NCBI RefSeq assembly: GCF_026262505.1
Contig: NC_067206.1
Span: 35,789,896-35,853,895, forward strand
Direction: 5' to 3'
From: Trichomonas vaginalis G3
Taxonomy: Eukaryota; Parabasalia; Trichomonadida; Trichomonadidae
DNA: 64,000 bases
A model generated the notes under the pieces. The model was given only the letters and a program-made list of their open reading frames with translations, searched no databases and was not told where the DNA came from. Position numbers and translations under genes: made by a program. Position 1 is the stretch's first letter, and the number at the start of each line of letters is the position of its first letter. Positions 8,759-19,198 of this stretch are shown here, one piece after another.

Positions 8759-11700
8759 ATGTATCGGAAGTTGTCTAAGTTAGAACACTCGGAAATAAAA
8801 CAACTTCTTACAGAAGCTAATATAGATGTTGCAAAGCATTACGCAACAAACAAAAAGGCACTCGCTGACATCCTCAATGACTACAATGGTGCAATAAGTT
8901 ATGATAGAATTCATGAGTTCATAAAGCCGCAACGCGGCGAGGACGAAGTCCATGCAAGAGCATTTCCTTTAAATGACGTTGCTATTGACTTATATCATAG
9001 ACGTTCAGTACCTCATGAAGTAAGAAGAGAAATGTTTGACATAACAAATGCGACGTTGGTCATACTCGTAAAGCTCTTTCGCATGATGTTCGTCAAGAGA
9101 TGTTTGACATAACAAATGCAAACGTTGGTGAAACAAGAAGAAGAGACGACACACTGAAACAACAGAGAAGAGAGATGTTTAAAAGTGCTATAGAACAAGT
9201 TCGCAAAGCTAACGATGTCATTCGTTCCATTGACGACAAACCAAAAGAAGGTGAGAGATGGTTAAAGAAAGATGAAGAGAATAGGAAGAGAAATGTGAAG
9301 TCAGGCAATAGACTCATTGACTTTAACATCGAAGCTTTAGATGAACCAAACAGAGACTACTTACACAAACATTTCGGTAAGGTTTTCATGAGACTCTTAG
9401 AGAAAATTAAAATAAACTCACAACAGAGATGGATGGTATGTTATAAACTTGGTGGAAAGTATGAATGTTCTACGTTAAACCTCAATAATATTGGAACATT
9501 ACTACATCAGCTCTTGAAGGAGAACTTTATATCAGAGATAGAAGCAAATGCTGCAGGTATTGTTGAAATGCACTATGACTTCTTCTTGACAAACATAAAG
9601 AATCTTACCGAAATAAAGATGTATGATTTAACAGAATATGAAGGCTTAACGATGTCAGATGTAAAGAAAGGCAAACCAAAAAAGAGACCATATAGAGATG
9701 AAAGCACACTGACAAATGACCAGAAAGCCATTTTGGAAGCTCTTAAGCAAACAGGAAACCCAGCACTTATAGAAAGCTTTTGGAAAGATAATGGTGAAAA
9801 GAAGTTTTATAAGAAGAGAAGCGGTCAGTTCTGGAAGTATCTTTGCACATTACCTATAAATCTTGAACGCTACCAAATCTTCAATGAACTGAACAAAAGA
9901 ACTGCAACACTTATGACAGAAGACAATTGTTTCGTTTATGCTTGCATTCAGGCTGGAGTAAATGAAGAAACTATTGACCACATGAGAGAAGTCATTCGTG
10001 TTAGAGACTTTCCTCAAAGTAAAGTACAAGAAATTTCTGACGCAACAGGTATAGCATTTAATGTTACCATTGGTTATTTCAATGACTCAAGACATAATGA
10101 AATAAAGAGATACATACCAAAAGAATGTGAAACTGTTCGAACTATTGACTTACTTCTTGTTGAAGACCACTACATGCTAAATGAAAGATTACCAATGACA
10201 ACATATTTCATTCGCAACTATATAGAAATCTTGAAAGTGTGGTGGAATGAACATTGAGAAACAGATGAAGATTTATACAAAGAGAGAGAATAAATATGTA
10301 GTTCGTTATGATAGAACAACACCGTTATGGGATGTTATGAAAACATTGTGGGAGTGCAAATATTTCGAACCTATTTCTTATGGAGAACTTTTCACATATA
10401 CGACTGACTTATATAAACAGAACCTTGCACCATTTAAAGATTTGACATATGCTCCAAAGTATTGTGTACAACTGAAGAAGAAAGCGAGTCAAAAGAAGTA
10501 AATAAAAATAAGTGCAAGTTCATTCCTGAGCACGTTTTCTTTGCTGACTTTGAGTGTAGCACGATGGCTTTCATAAAGCTTTTAACATCTGTTATGACAG
10601 TGAAGATGGTTCAGTGAGTGAAAGCATTTGGGGTCAGAACTGTGCAACAGAATTTTTGGAGCGACTTCCTGACAAGAGTTTAATATATTTCCATAACCTC
10701 AGTTATGATATAAACTTCATCTTAAGACACATGACAGAAGTGAAAGGAACTCCCATCATTAAAGGTTCACGAACAATGCAAATAACTGGCTTATATAAAG
10801 GAAGGGCAATTATTATAAAAGACTCTTACAGTGTTATAAATAAGAAGCTTAAACTATTTCCTGCTATGTTTAACTTACAAACAGGACCGAAAGAAGTATT
10901 TCCATACAACTACTACAGCAGTGTTTTGTTAGCAAATGACAACAGAACTGGTGTCATTTCTGAAGCATGTAAGTTTATCCGGGATGCAGATACATTCATG
11001 AAAAACATAGATTCCATCAAAGGTTGCAGAATAGATGAGAACCACTTCGACTTAGAAAAGTATAGCACATTTTATTGCAAACAAGATGTAAGAATTTTAA
11101 GAGAAGGTTTTGTTAAGTTCCGCAATGACATATTGAAAGAATTTGATTTAAACGTTTATGACTACGTTAGTATTTGTTCTATTGCTAACAAATTTTTGAG
11201 AACAGAGTGTACTTCCCGAATGGAAATTTATATGACCTCTCAAATAAACCAAGAGAATTTATTTCGAGATGCATTCAAGGTGGAAGATGTATGTTGTCAG
11301 ATAACATGAAACAAAAGAGCGAAAAGAAACTCATTGCTGACTTCGACGCTGTTTCATTATATCCATCAGCTATAGCAAGACTTTATACTTTAGAAGGTAT
11401 TCCAAAGGTTATGAAGAAAGAAATGTTAAGCACAGAGTATCTCATGAGACATTTATTCGATGACGACCAAAAGGAACCCATTGGTGAAAAGTTTATGTCT
11501 GGCTTCTTTGTTCTCATTAAGATAACAGAGATTGGAATACATAGACACTTTCCTTTAATAGTTTGTGACCCTGAACTAAATCCAGAACTTAACGTTCCCA
11601 GAAGTTCAAACACTTGCTGTTTAATGTATGTTGACCATATAACATTACAAGACCTCATAAAATATCAAGGTGTCAAATGTGAAGTGTTGCAAGGATACTA

Positions 11701-12601
11701 TTACGATGGAAACAGAGATATTAGAATAAGAGATGAAGTAAAGAAGTTGTTTGAGTTAAGGTTAAAGTATAAGAAAGAAGGAAATCCTTTGCAAGAAAAT
11801 ATAAAGCTCATTCTGAACAGTATTTATGGCAAAACTATTCTATCTCCTATTGAGTCAAAAATAACCATAGTAAATGACAAAGATGCTATAAGATATGCCA
11901 TCAGAAACTACAACCATATAGTGAAGTTCGAAGGTTTGGATGGTTCAGATAAAACTATTTTCAAGCTAACGAAAAGCATTTGCAGACACTTTAACTTCTG
12001 TCCACTTGGTGTTAACATTCTGTCTATGTCGAAGAGAATAATGTGTGAAGTATTCTGTACTGCTGAAGATATGGGACTTCAAATATTTTACCAGGACTGT
12101 GATAGCATGCATATTTTCAATGAAGACATACCAAAGCTTGCAGCAGAGTTTAAGAAGAGATACGGTAGAGAACTTATTGGTAAAACATTAGGTCAGTTCC
12201 ATTCTGACTTCGCAGAAATAACACCTGGAAAACAAAGTTTAGCATACAAGTCAATATTTTGTGGAAAGAAGACTTACATAGACTTACTCACGAACGATTT
12301 AAATGAAGTTGCATTTCATGCACGTTGTAAAGGTGTAAAACAAGACGTTCTTGCTTTAACAGCTAATGAAATGTTTCCTGAAGCTATACAATGCTATTAC
12401 AATGAAGATAAGAACATTCACATACCTGTTGGAACATATGACAAAGACTCTGAGTTCAGTTTAATGAAACTTTACAAAGCACTTCATGATGGTCAAGAGA
12501 TTGGATTTGACTTATGTAAGTCTTCTAGTCCTTGCTTTGCTGAAAAGTTTAACTTCTCAATAACGACTAAAACAAGCTTTATTCGTAAGTTGAAGTTCTG
12601 A
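8759..12601 (+). pseudogene. Protein-primed DNA polymerase B (part A copy)
   Basis: Replicative polymerase of Mavericks, which copies the linear element from protein-primed ends. Visible motifs: exonuclease blocks FHNLSYDINF (Exo II) and YCKQDVRIL (Exo III), polymerase motif A DFDAVSLYPS, motif B KLILNSIYGK and motif C YQDCDSMHIF, in the expected order. The long N-terminal region before the exonuclease is of the usual Maverick kind. The gene is not whole. It belongs to a clearly different lineage from the arm B polymerase, whose motif blocks are much more divergent. Confidence 0.9.
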
Positions 12602-12669
12602 GGTCATTTATTTTTGTCAGCAATGAGGTCATTCGTGATAAAAATAATGAGGTCATATATTTTTGTCAT

Positions 12670-13236
12670 TTATGTATAACCATTGTCTCTCTTAAACTTT
12701 GCAATAGACAGCTTTGTTCTTCTTCCTTCTACATCTGTAATGTTTATATAATCTTTGCTATACTGTCTTAAGACATTCATTCGTCTGTATTGAGTTCCCA
12801 TGAAATAGTAAAAGACATCTTCACTTGGGACATAGTAGTAATTTTCTAGAGTAAATTTAGAGTATTGTATAATTTCAACAGCATCTTCAGGAAGAGTGTC
12901 TACAATGTCAAACCAATAGCCATTCGAACCAGAAATATTTCTCATGTTTTGTCTTCTCGACACCCACCTTAAGTTTGAGATATGAAAGTCTCCTCTGTCT
13001 CTGTTTATATGGTCTACTTCTCGAAGTCCTTCAGGATTCGGTATAAATTGATTTGCAACAATTTTATGCTTAAAGAGTTTATGTTTGTTTAAATAAACAC
13101 AAATATAACCATCACCGTTGTCAAACTCACTTACAACTCTTTTGTTACTTATGCGCCTAATTGGATATGGGTACTCTGAAAAGATTTCATAGTCATTGTC
13201 ATGTTCGAGTGTTTGCCAATGTCCTTCACCTTCCAT
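12670..13236 (-). CDS. HNH endonuclease (NUMOD4/HNH_3-like)
   Basis: 188 aa, appears whole. An N-terminal NUMOD4-like stretch (YEIFSEYPYPIRRI) leads into an HNH core: HKIVANQFIPNP, then VDHINRD and NLRWVSRRQN. Such free-standing nucleases occur in phages and large DNA viruses. The last ~70 residues (YYYVPSEDVFYYFMG...) resemble the 106-aa protein at 17433, which appears to carry this C-terminal module alone. The ATG at 13236 is preferred over an upstream GTG. The gene in arm B at 20224 belongs to the same broad family. Confidence 0.8.
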   Translation of the reverse strand: MEGEGHWQTLEHDNDYEIFSEYPYPIRRISNKRVVSEFDNGDGYICVYLNKHKLFKHKIVANQFIPNPEGLREVDHINRDRGDFHISNLRWVSRRQNMRNISGSNGYWFDIVDTLPEDAVEIIQYSKFTLENYYYVPSEDVFYYFMGTQYRRMNVLRQYSKDYINITDVEGRRTKLSIAKFKRDNGYT

Positions 13237-13286
13237 GCCTTTCACTCAAATAAAAATTTTCAGAAAAAATAAAACTAGCGTAGATT

Positions 13287-14144
13287 TTACAATACTGCGA
13301 TGGTAGAGTTTAAGAGTTGTGCTTCAATGTAGAGACAGTCCTTATGGTCTGGAGGTAAGAACACTGGGCAGTTATGGTCATGAGTGGAGAACATGTCTAT
13401 CCAAAACTCACGATTGAAGCCAGTTAATTTATAGTATTTAGGGTTAGGAAGTGGTGAAGTTCTTGTATGACCAATGAACTCATTTTCAACTCCCTTACTT
13501 AAGTTTGAATATAATATAGCTTGCTTTCTATCCCAAATGCCAGGTGTTACAATCTTTGAAAATTCATTTTTCCTCGGAAGCATTGCATCATAATTGAAAA
13601 CATTCTTGAAATCATCACTTGGTTCAGAGATTTGAAATCTTATACGTAATGGATTTTCTTTCTTTTTAGCGACTTCATTGAATGGTGAGAATACAACAAA
13701 CTGACAGTCATGAGTTCCATCTTCATTTTCATTAAATTCATAATGAAAGTCTATAAGTTGTGGCTGACTACCTTCTTCTTTCAGTTGTGCAAGAAACTCA
13801 CGTAAAGGCTGTAAAGTTTGTACTTCAATGTTAAACTTTTTCTCGAACATCTCATTAAATGAAATCATACATTGCAACAATGTTGTATCGTCTTTAAAGT
13901 ATTTGTATATGTGAATGTTTTGGGCGCTTAAAGACTGTTCGTCATTTTCTATCTCGACTTGAAGTATAAAGTCAACCTTTCTGAAAGCACGTGTTATATA
14001 CATAGATGTTATGCCAATGTACTTCTCTTCATTTATGTTCACAATCCAGTCTGTTGGAAACTTAAACGTTACTCTGTTCCCCTTTATTTTGACGTCAGGG
14101 TTTTCACTACTGAACGCAACAGATAAAGGTATTTGTCTATACAT
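13287..14144 (-). CDS. Minor capsid (penton) candidate, 285 aa
   Basis: Beta-rich protein without membrane segments, with an early block FKFPTDWIVNINEEKYIGI that parallels FDYPLRWLRDPSVTKAIGF in the gene at 32265, and the same length. In Polintons the gene beside the major capsid gene usually encodes the single jelly-roll penton protein, and this gene lies about 0.8 kb from the major capsid gene. The penton call is an inference from length, fold-like pattern and position. The frame is open throughout. Confidence 0.55.
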   Translation of the reverse strand: MYRQIPLSVAFSSENPDVKIKGNRVTFKFPTDWIVNINEEKYIGITSMYITRAFRKVDFILQVEIENDEQSLSAQNIHIYKYFKDDTTLLQCMISFNEMFEKKFNIEVQTLQPLREFLAQLKEEGSQPQLIDFHYEFNENEDGTHDCQFVVFSPFNEVAKKKENPLRIRFQISEPSDDFKNVFNYDAMLPRKNEFSKIVTPGIWDRKQAILYSNLSKGVENEFIGHTRTSPLPNPKYYKLTGFNREFWIDMFSTHDHNCPVFLPPDHKDCLYIEAQLLNSTIAVL

Positions 14145-14168
14145 TTAATTCGGATAAAAATAAACCAT

Positions 14169-14429
14169 TTACTCTTTCTTTGCTTCAGCTTCTTTAGCTT
14201 TTGCTTCAGCTTCTTCTCTAGCTTTCTTCGCCAGTAGTCTTGGGTTCTTTTGTCTTCCAGCAGCTAATGCAGCAAGTTGTTTTTCACTAAGTTTTCTCTT
14301 TGGTCTCTCTGGCTTTTGTTTTTGTTTTTGTTCCTTCAGTTCGGATAAAATTTGCTCACGAATTTCTTTCTTCAATGCTTCAACATCTATGACCCCTTGG
14401 GTCTTGTCCGTAGGACTTGTCTGAGTCAT
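14169..14429 (-). CDS. Small Lys/Glu-rich coiled-coil protein (86 aa)
   Basis: Unrecognised. After a short Thr/Ser leader it is a continuous charged helix (EIREQILSELKEQKQKQK...), with RPKRKLSEKQLAALAAGRQ and a C-terminal KEAEAKKE run. It could be a basic virion-core protein binding DNA. ATG at 14429 is preferred to an upstream TTG frame. It lies directly upstream of, and is transcribed with, the penton candidate, and is divergent from the gene at 14475. Confidence 0.55.
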   Translation of the reverse strand: MTQTSPTDKTQGVIDVEALKKEIREQILSELKEQKQKQKPERPKRKLSEKQLAALAAGRQKNPRLLAKKAREEAEAKAKEAEAKKE

Positions 14430-14474
14430 TTGACTGCAGATAAAAAACAAAATTAAAACTTTAACCGATGTAAA

Positions 14475-14909
14475 ATGAGCTTGTCAAAATCAGAGCGAGA
14501 GTCTATTATATTAAATGACGCAAGAGGAATACAACATCCTTTCTATTACGTAAGTCAGAGTAAAGATGGTAAAATATACGTAAGAAAAAGAAAGGTTCCA
14601 TTAGCGAATGCAGAAAGCGACAACATTAAGGTGTATGGCAAGGGTGAAGTCCACGAAGCCCATATAAAACCTTCTGTTCAAACTGAAAAGTCAATAGAAC
14701 CAGAAGAAAAGAAGCCAGATGTACTTTCAATAACGAACCAAGAGCTTATTGCAAAGTTCGTGAATTTCATTGAAAAACAAACCGAGTCAAAGAATCCTGA
14801 CCCGCCAGTGAAAGAAGTTGAGACAAAAGAGAATGTACAGTTCATTGAAAATGTCAAGAAACAACTTCCACCACGAATGCCAAGAAGAAGAGTGAGAATA
14901 ATGAAGTAA
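14475..14909 (+). CDS. 144-aa small virion-type protein
   Basis: The N-terminus (ESIILNDARGIQHPFYYV then DGKIYVRKRKVPLAN) matches the pattern of the proteins at 23710 and 17049, defining a shared ~40-residue module. The remainder is Pro/Glu/Lys-rich, ending PPRMPRRRVRIMK. It lies 27 bp upstream of the major capsid gene. Function unknown; a capsid-associated DNA- or membrane-binding role is a guess. Confidence 0.55.
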   Translation: MSLSKSERESIILNDARGIQHPFYYVSQSKDGKIYVRKRKVPLANAESDNIKVYGKGEVHEAHIKPSVQTEKSIEPEEKKPDVLSITNQELIAKFVNFIEKQTESKNPDPPVKEVETKENVQFIENVKKQLPPRMPRRRVRIMK

Positions 14910-14936
14910 ATAGATATTTTTATCTGAAGTAAATAC

Positions 14937-16511
14937 ATGCAGAACGAACAGCTAAACGAATTTACTCCAGCAGAGCATATTCATCAGATTCGCTCATATT
15001 TCGATATCATAGACAATGCAGTTCAAATTGGTGACACTAATAGAAAATATTCTGACGCAAAGATTCCATCACAACCTGGAACTGCTAAAGATAACACATG
15101 GGTAACATTCAATCTCTCACCTCCTGGTGAAAATATGTTGGACCTTTACAATACATTCATTACGTATAAAATGGAAGGTCAATTTATTGTAGATAAAGAA
15201 ATTGGTTCAGGTTCCAATAAAACAAACCCACCAGGATTTTGGATTGGTTTTGATGACGCTTTCTATGCAGTTGCTGGATATCAAATTCTTGCAAATGGTC
15301 GTATCGTATATTCTCAAGACAACGCAAGAGAAGAAGCATATATAACTTCAAACTCACAAACTACCGAACAAATAAAGAAAGTAGATGTTTTCTCAAAGAC
15401 TCGACATGAAGATGTATGGAGTCATTCGGGAACATGCAGAACAGGACAAATTGTTAGTGGTCCAATTACAGCAGGAAAATCATTTGATTTTAAGCTTCGT
15501 TTAAGAATTCCTGTTAGAAGATTCCTTCCATTAGAAGCTATTCGATTTATTCCAGCTTTTGCAGGAAACATTCAGCTTAAAGTAAAGTTCAGTAGCGACG
15601 CCTTACAATGCACATCTATATCTGTAAATGATATCATTGCTTTCAATCCAACTCTTAAAGTTGCATTTGCTTCAGATTCAAATCCACCGACAAATAAATT
15701 TGTTCCATGGAATGAACCATTCACTATGATAACGAAGGCAGTAGAAGCTAGTGGAACAGTTACTATTACAACTGTAACCCAGCAACTATTTCGAACAAAG
15801 ATGGATTTTAATGAATGTTTCATTCATCCAAAGTCATTCTCTTTAGACCCTAACATTTATACAGAACTTGTAGAACATTATACAAACGAGGCTTTATGTT
15901 TTCCTGTTAAAGTTATGGATTGGATTCCTATGGACGGTTCATTCTCAAAGAATACAGATAGTTCAAGTGCAACATTTACAGCAGCTTATACACCTATTAA
16001 TGTTAAAAGTATTTGGGCGCTATTTAGAAAGAAAGACAACTATTATGTTAATTTTGAGAACCCTAAGTTTAAATATCTTCAGCTTTCCATGGGAGCTTAT
16101 GGAAATATGCCTGCAGAACCTGAAAAATCATATGGACCTGTATTTTATGAAATGGTTGCGAACGCCTGCAATACAAACAATGATATGATAGGATTTAATG
16201 AAGATGTTATGAGGTCATTGGTGGATGATGGTAGTGTGGAACATAAATGGGATAGCTATGACAACACACATTTCTTATGTGGTTTTCCAACAGAAGTGGA
16301 CTTTTGCTTCCAGCAAGGTCAAACATCTACTGCTCCAATAACATACAAATTGTCTGTTAAAGGACCTATTGAACTAGCAACTGAAAATGTACCAAAGCCA
16401 CTTATTGGATTTATGAGGGATTGTTGCTTTGCCATTCAGGTGCGTGCTAATGGAATCCCAATAATAAGATTAGATGACTATAACTTAGCTACGGACGACA
16501 GTGAGGAATAA
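14937..16511 (+). CDS. Major capsid protein, double jelly-roll, 524 aa
   Basis: Length and pattern fit the Polinton/Maverick hexon-like major capsid protein: an N-terminal LDLYNTFITYKMEGQF-type strand block, the block LRLRIPVRRFLPLEAIRFIP that is typical of the end of the first jelly roll, and a beta-rich second half with FCFQQGQTSTAPITYKL near the end. The capsid would be icosahedral. The frame is open throughout. Adjacent genes are the penton candidate and a single-membrane-segment protein. A distinct major capsid gene lies in Mav-R at 54156. Confidence 0.8.
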   Translation: MQNEQLNEFTPAEHIHQIRSYFDIIDNAVQIGDTNRKYSDAKIPSQPGTAKDNTWVTFNLSPPGENMLDLYNTFITYKMEGQFIVDKEIGSGSNKTNPPGFWIGFDDAFYAVAGYQILANGRIVYSQDNAREEAYITSNSQTTEQIKKVDVFSKTRHEDVWSHSGTCRTGQIVSGPITAGKSFDFKLRLRIPVRRFLPLEAIRFIPAFAGNIQLKVKFSSDALQCTSISVNDIIAFNPTLKVAFASDSNPPTNKFVPWNEPFTMITKAVEASGTVTITTVTQQLFRTKMDFNECFIHPKSFSLDPNIYTELVEHYTNEALCFPVKVMDWIPMDGSFSKNTDSSSATFTAAYTPINVKSIWALFRKKDNYYVNFENPKFKYLQLSMGAYGNMPAEPEKSYGPVFYEMVANACNTNNDMIGFNEDVMRSLVDDGSVEHKWDSYDNTHFLCGFPTEVDFCFQQGQTSTAPITYKLSVKGPIELATENVPKPLIGFMRDCCFAIQVRANGIPIIRLDDYNLATDDSEE

Positions 16512-16541
16512 AGGATGAACGTTTATTTTTAAAGCTTATAA

Positions 16542-17000
16542 ATGAGTTCTTCATCAAGCTCTCGTGAACCTTCACCATCTATGAAACAAACTTTACCAAA
16601 CGATTATGGAGCACCTATAGAATATTTCTTACGAGCTGCACAATGGCAAAGAGCAGTTTCACCAAGGTTAGGTGTTCCACCAGCTCCTGTCAAAAATAGC
16701 ATTTGGTCAAGTCCTTATATAAAATATGGTCTCCCACTATGTTTGCTAGCTACAGCAGGAGCAGTTATGATGTTGAAAAGAAATAAAGCAAATGTTGTAA
16801 ATAATACTGAAGTAGTTGAAGTTAAACAAACTCCAACACCTTCGCCAAAACCAACACCTTCACAAGCAAAACCTTCAATGACTCCTGAACCTATGGAAGT
16901 ACAAACTCCTGTTCAAAAGTCAACTCCTAAACCGACTCCAACATTTAAACCAGAACCTACTCCTCAAATAAATCGTAAAACTCCTGCGTTTCCTTACTGA
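16542..17000 (+). CDS. Pro-rich protein with one membrane segment (152 aa)
   Basis: A Ser-rich start, then a hydrophobic segment YGLPLCLLATAGAVMML (about residues 64-80), a basic stop (KRNK), and a long Pro/Thr tail with PTPSPKPTPS-like repeats. Probably a minor virion membrane or linker protein following the capsid gene. No named family recognised. Confidence 0.6.
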   Translation: MSSSSSSREPSPSMKQTLPNDYGAPIEYFLRAAQWQRAVSPRLGVPPAPVKNSIWSSPYIKYGLPLCLLATAGAVMMLKRNKANVVNNTEVVEVKQTPTPSPKPTPSQAKPSMTPEPMEVQTPVQKSTPKPTPTFKPEPTPQINRKTPAFPY

Positions 17001-17048
17001 AAAAATAACGTTATTTTTATTTAATATTAAAATTTTTATTTGATTGAA

Positions 17049-17291
17049 ATGACAAATAAAGTCACTGAAGCAATGAAACAAAAGTTTTTGGTAGAATACA
17101 TTAAATCAGGAACTATTCCAGAAGGTTTTTACGTTCATACTATGAAGGACGGTAGAGTTCAGTTTAGAAAGATAAAGCAACCATTAGATAGAGAAGGAAT
17201 TTTGAGAAAGATTAAACTTCATGAGGACAACATTGCTGAACTTAAGAAGAAGTTAGAAGAGTTGGATAAAGCAATGAATTCAACAGGGTGA
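17049..17291 (+). CDS. 80-aa protein, shared small module
   Basis: EYIKSGTIPEGFYVH with DGRVQFRKIKQPL matches the module at the start of the 14475 and 23710 proteins; the rest is a coiled coil (NIAELKKKLEELDKAM). ATG at 17049 is used. A palindrome of the GGTGAG class follows immediately. Confidence 0.5.
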   Translation: MTNKVTEAMKQKFLVEYIKSGTIPEGFYVHTMKDGRVQFRKIKQPLDREGILRKIKLHEDNIAELKKKLEELDKAMNSTG

Positions 17292-17345
17292 AAAAAGAGG
17301 TGAAAAAAGAGGTGAGATCTCACCTCTTCACCTAAATTTATTTTT
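17286..17345. repeat. AGATCT-centred palindrome, word GGTGAG
   Basis: Direct GGTGA words, AGATCT, CACCTCTTCACCT and a TATTTTTG end, placed right at the stop of the gene before it. Confidence 0.75.
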
Positions 17346-17432
17346 GTGCTATGTTTTCATACGTGTGAGGGTGGTGATATCATTAATTTTTTATTTTATT
17401 TTTATATAATTTTTTATTTTATTTTGGATGTA

Positions 17433-17753
17433 ATGACGAAAACTATTGAGATAACAAACTACAACGGTCATGAGTTCAAGAATTTGTTCTTCGTTCCTCG
17501 TGAAAATACATTCTATCAGATACGAGGGAGAAAGGGTAAAGTTAGTTTGAGCGTTTATGACTACAAGCATAATGGAAAGTTTATACAAGCAATAGATACA
17601 AACGGTAAGCGTGTTTCATTAGCTTTGTCAAAACTTACAGGTATAAACTATGACAGTGATTTTGACCTATATGAAGAAGAAAGTGAGTCAGAAGATTATG
17701 AGCTGTTATATGAAGCACAGCAATGGGAGGAGTTGCAATACTTTTGTAAGTGA
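17433..17753 (+). CDS. 106-aa protein related to HNH-protein tail
   Basis: The first ~65 residues (FFVPRENTFYQIRG, FIQAIDTNGKRVSLALSKL) follow the same pattern as the C-terminal part of the 12670 HNH protein (YYVPSEDVFYYFMG, DVEGRRTKLSIAKF). It is therefore the accessory module without the nuclease. The tail is acidic. The T-rich leader is like other element promoters. Confidence 0.5.
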   Translation: MTKTIEITNYNGHEFKNLFFVPRENTFYQIRGRKGKVSLSVYDYKHNGKFIQAIDTNGKRVSLALSKLTGINYDSDFDLYEEESESEDYELLYEAQQWEELQYFCK

Positions 17754-18010
17754 GAACGTTTATTTTTACATTGGTGAGTTCGTTAGTGAAAACGTTAGTG
17801 AGGTGAAGTGGTTGGCGGCTTTATAAATATTTAAGGTTAAGTTAGTGTTGTCGTTTGTGTTGTAAAATATACGTTAACGGTTTTGTAAAGTGTCAAATTC
17901 ACATATCAGGAGTAAGGAGGCGCGCAGTGCCTCCGTACACGTGATATGTATACTAACTAACAAAGGGTAAATTAAGACTAAAAACTTAACGTTTAAAAAG
18001 TGACATTTTT
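17754..18010. other. Junction between part A and arm B, with GC-rich hairpin
   Basis: Non-coding. Homology between the two Maverick arms stops near 17957. Just left of it lies a nested hairpin: ACATATCA (17901-17908) with TGATATGT (17942-17949), and inside it GGAGGC (17916-17921) with GCCTCC (17929-17934). The style matches the terminal hairpins at the known Maverick ends, so this may be an old element end. Confidence 0.5.
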
Positions 18011-18211
18011 ATGAGCTCCGAGTCACCGAGAAAACTTGGTCAGATGTTAGCAGCTTACTTCCCTGAGGAGGATGGAAGCGTTACATACGTAAGGTTCAAA
18101 AACAACGAACCTGGAATTGCGTACCAAATTCGCAATTACATGACCATGGAAGAGTACGAAAGGTTCCTACAAGAGAAACCAGCTCTAAACAACTCAGAAA
18201 AGAAAGAATAA
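18011..18211 (+). CDS. 66-aa protein, arm B, left copy
   Basis: Unrecognised. It begins MSSESPRKLGQML and contains FPEEDGSVTYVRF and MTMEEYERFLQ. The copy at 47171 is identical or nearly so, so the frame is under recent common descent. It is the outermost arm B gene. Confidence 0.6.
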   Translation: MSSESPRKLGQMLAAYFPEEDGSVTYVRFKNNEPGIAYQIRNYMTMEEYERFLQEKPALNNSEKKE

Positions 18212-18239
18212 AAAGTTTAACTCGTAATTGTTTATTTTT

Positions 18240-18818
18240 TTACTTGTATGGGCAAGCTGCAAGAATGAAGTCGACTATCTCAGTCTTTGTCTTGACCAGT
18301 TGGACGGCTCTTGCGAGTACGTCTGTTTTGCGGTCTCCAGCTGGTGTCTGACCTTCGTAATTGCGCATGTTCTTGAGAGCTCCAGTTGTAAATGATTGTA
18401 GGATGAAGAGTCTCTCAGACTGCTTGAGGTAGTCTTCACGGTCACGAACCGAATCTGTGGTACGAGTCGAATCGGTCGATTTGAGGGAAGAGACTGAAAG
18501 CCTGTCGTCTTCCATAGGAGCTGTAGCATACTCTTTGCGTAAGCGGTTCAGACCTTCTTCGAAGTCTTGGTCTCTCTTGGACTGAGATTGGAATTGGAAT
18601 TGCTGGGGTGGAGCTTGCTGGAACATCCAAGGGTTGGGGAAGTAAGGCATAGGCTGAGGAGGGTAGTTCGGGAAGCCTTGTAGTGGAAATTGGTAGTAAC
18701 CTTGAGGTGGAAATTGGTAGTAATTTGGTGGAGGTACTTGCTGGAACTGAGGTGCAGGGGCTGGTGCTTTAGGTTCTTCTGGTTTGGGAATGGACTCGGT
18801 TGGTGGGACGTCGGACAT
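18240..18818 (-). CDS. 192-aa Pro/Gln-rich protein, left copy
   Basis: A long Pro/Gln/Tyr-rich, low-complexity N-terminal half (PPNYYQFPPQGYYQFP) is followed by a Ser/Thr-rich link and a helical C-terminal domain (SERLFILQSFTTGALKNM, TDVLARAVQLVKTKTEIV). The ATG at 18818 is preferred over an upstream GTG. It is divergent across the palindromic 21-bp repeat array. The near-identical right copy is at 46563. Possibly a capsid-assembly or matrix-like protein; not recognised. Confidence 0.6.
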   Translation of the reverse strand: MSDVPPTESIPKPEEPKAPAPAPQFQQVPPPNYYQFPPQGYYQFPLQGFPNYPPQPMPYFPNPWMFQQAPPQQFQFQSQSKRDQDFEEGLNRLRKEYATAPMEDDRLSVSSLKSTDSTRTTDSVRDREDYLKQSERLFILQSFTTGALKNMRNYEGQTPAGDRKTDVLARAVQLVKTKTEIVDFILAACPYK

Positions 18819-18857
18819 TCGTTTGTGGCTTAACCGTCGGACCACAACGATAAAAAT

Positions 18858-19198
18858 CTCTGCTACTAGCAGTACTGCTACTGTCAGTAGCAGTACTTTT
18901 ACTGACAGTAGCAGTACTTTTTCTGACAGTAGCAGTACTTTTACTGACAGTAGCAGTACTTTTTCTGACAGTAGCAGTACTTTTACTGACAGTAGCAGTA
19001 CTTTTACTGACAGTAGCAGTACTTTATCGTCGAAAACCCTCTCAAATTTTCCTTTTTTTCTGCTCCTAGCAGTACTTTTACTGACAGTAGCAGTACTTTT
19101 ACTGACAGTAGCAGTACTTTTACTGACAGTAGCAGTACTTTTACTGACAGTAGCAGTACTTTTTCTGACAGTAGCAGTACTTTTTCTGACGGTAGCAA
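18858..19198. repeat. Tandem palindromic 21-bp array, left copy
   Basis: About 14 units built on CTGACAGTAGCAGTACTTTT, in two blocks around a short unique spacer. Each unit contains a self-complementary core (GCTACTGTCAGTAGC type). The array sits between two divergent genes. The right copy (46250-46525) has fewer units and a different mix. Confidence 0.85.
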
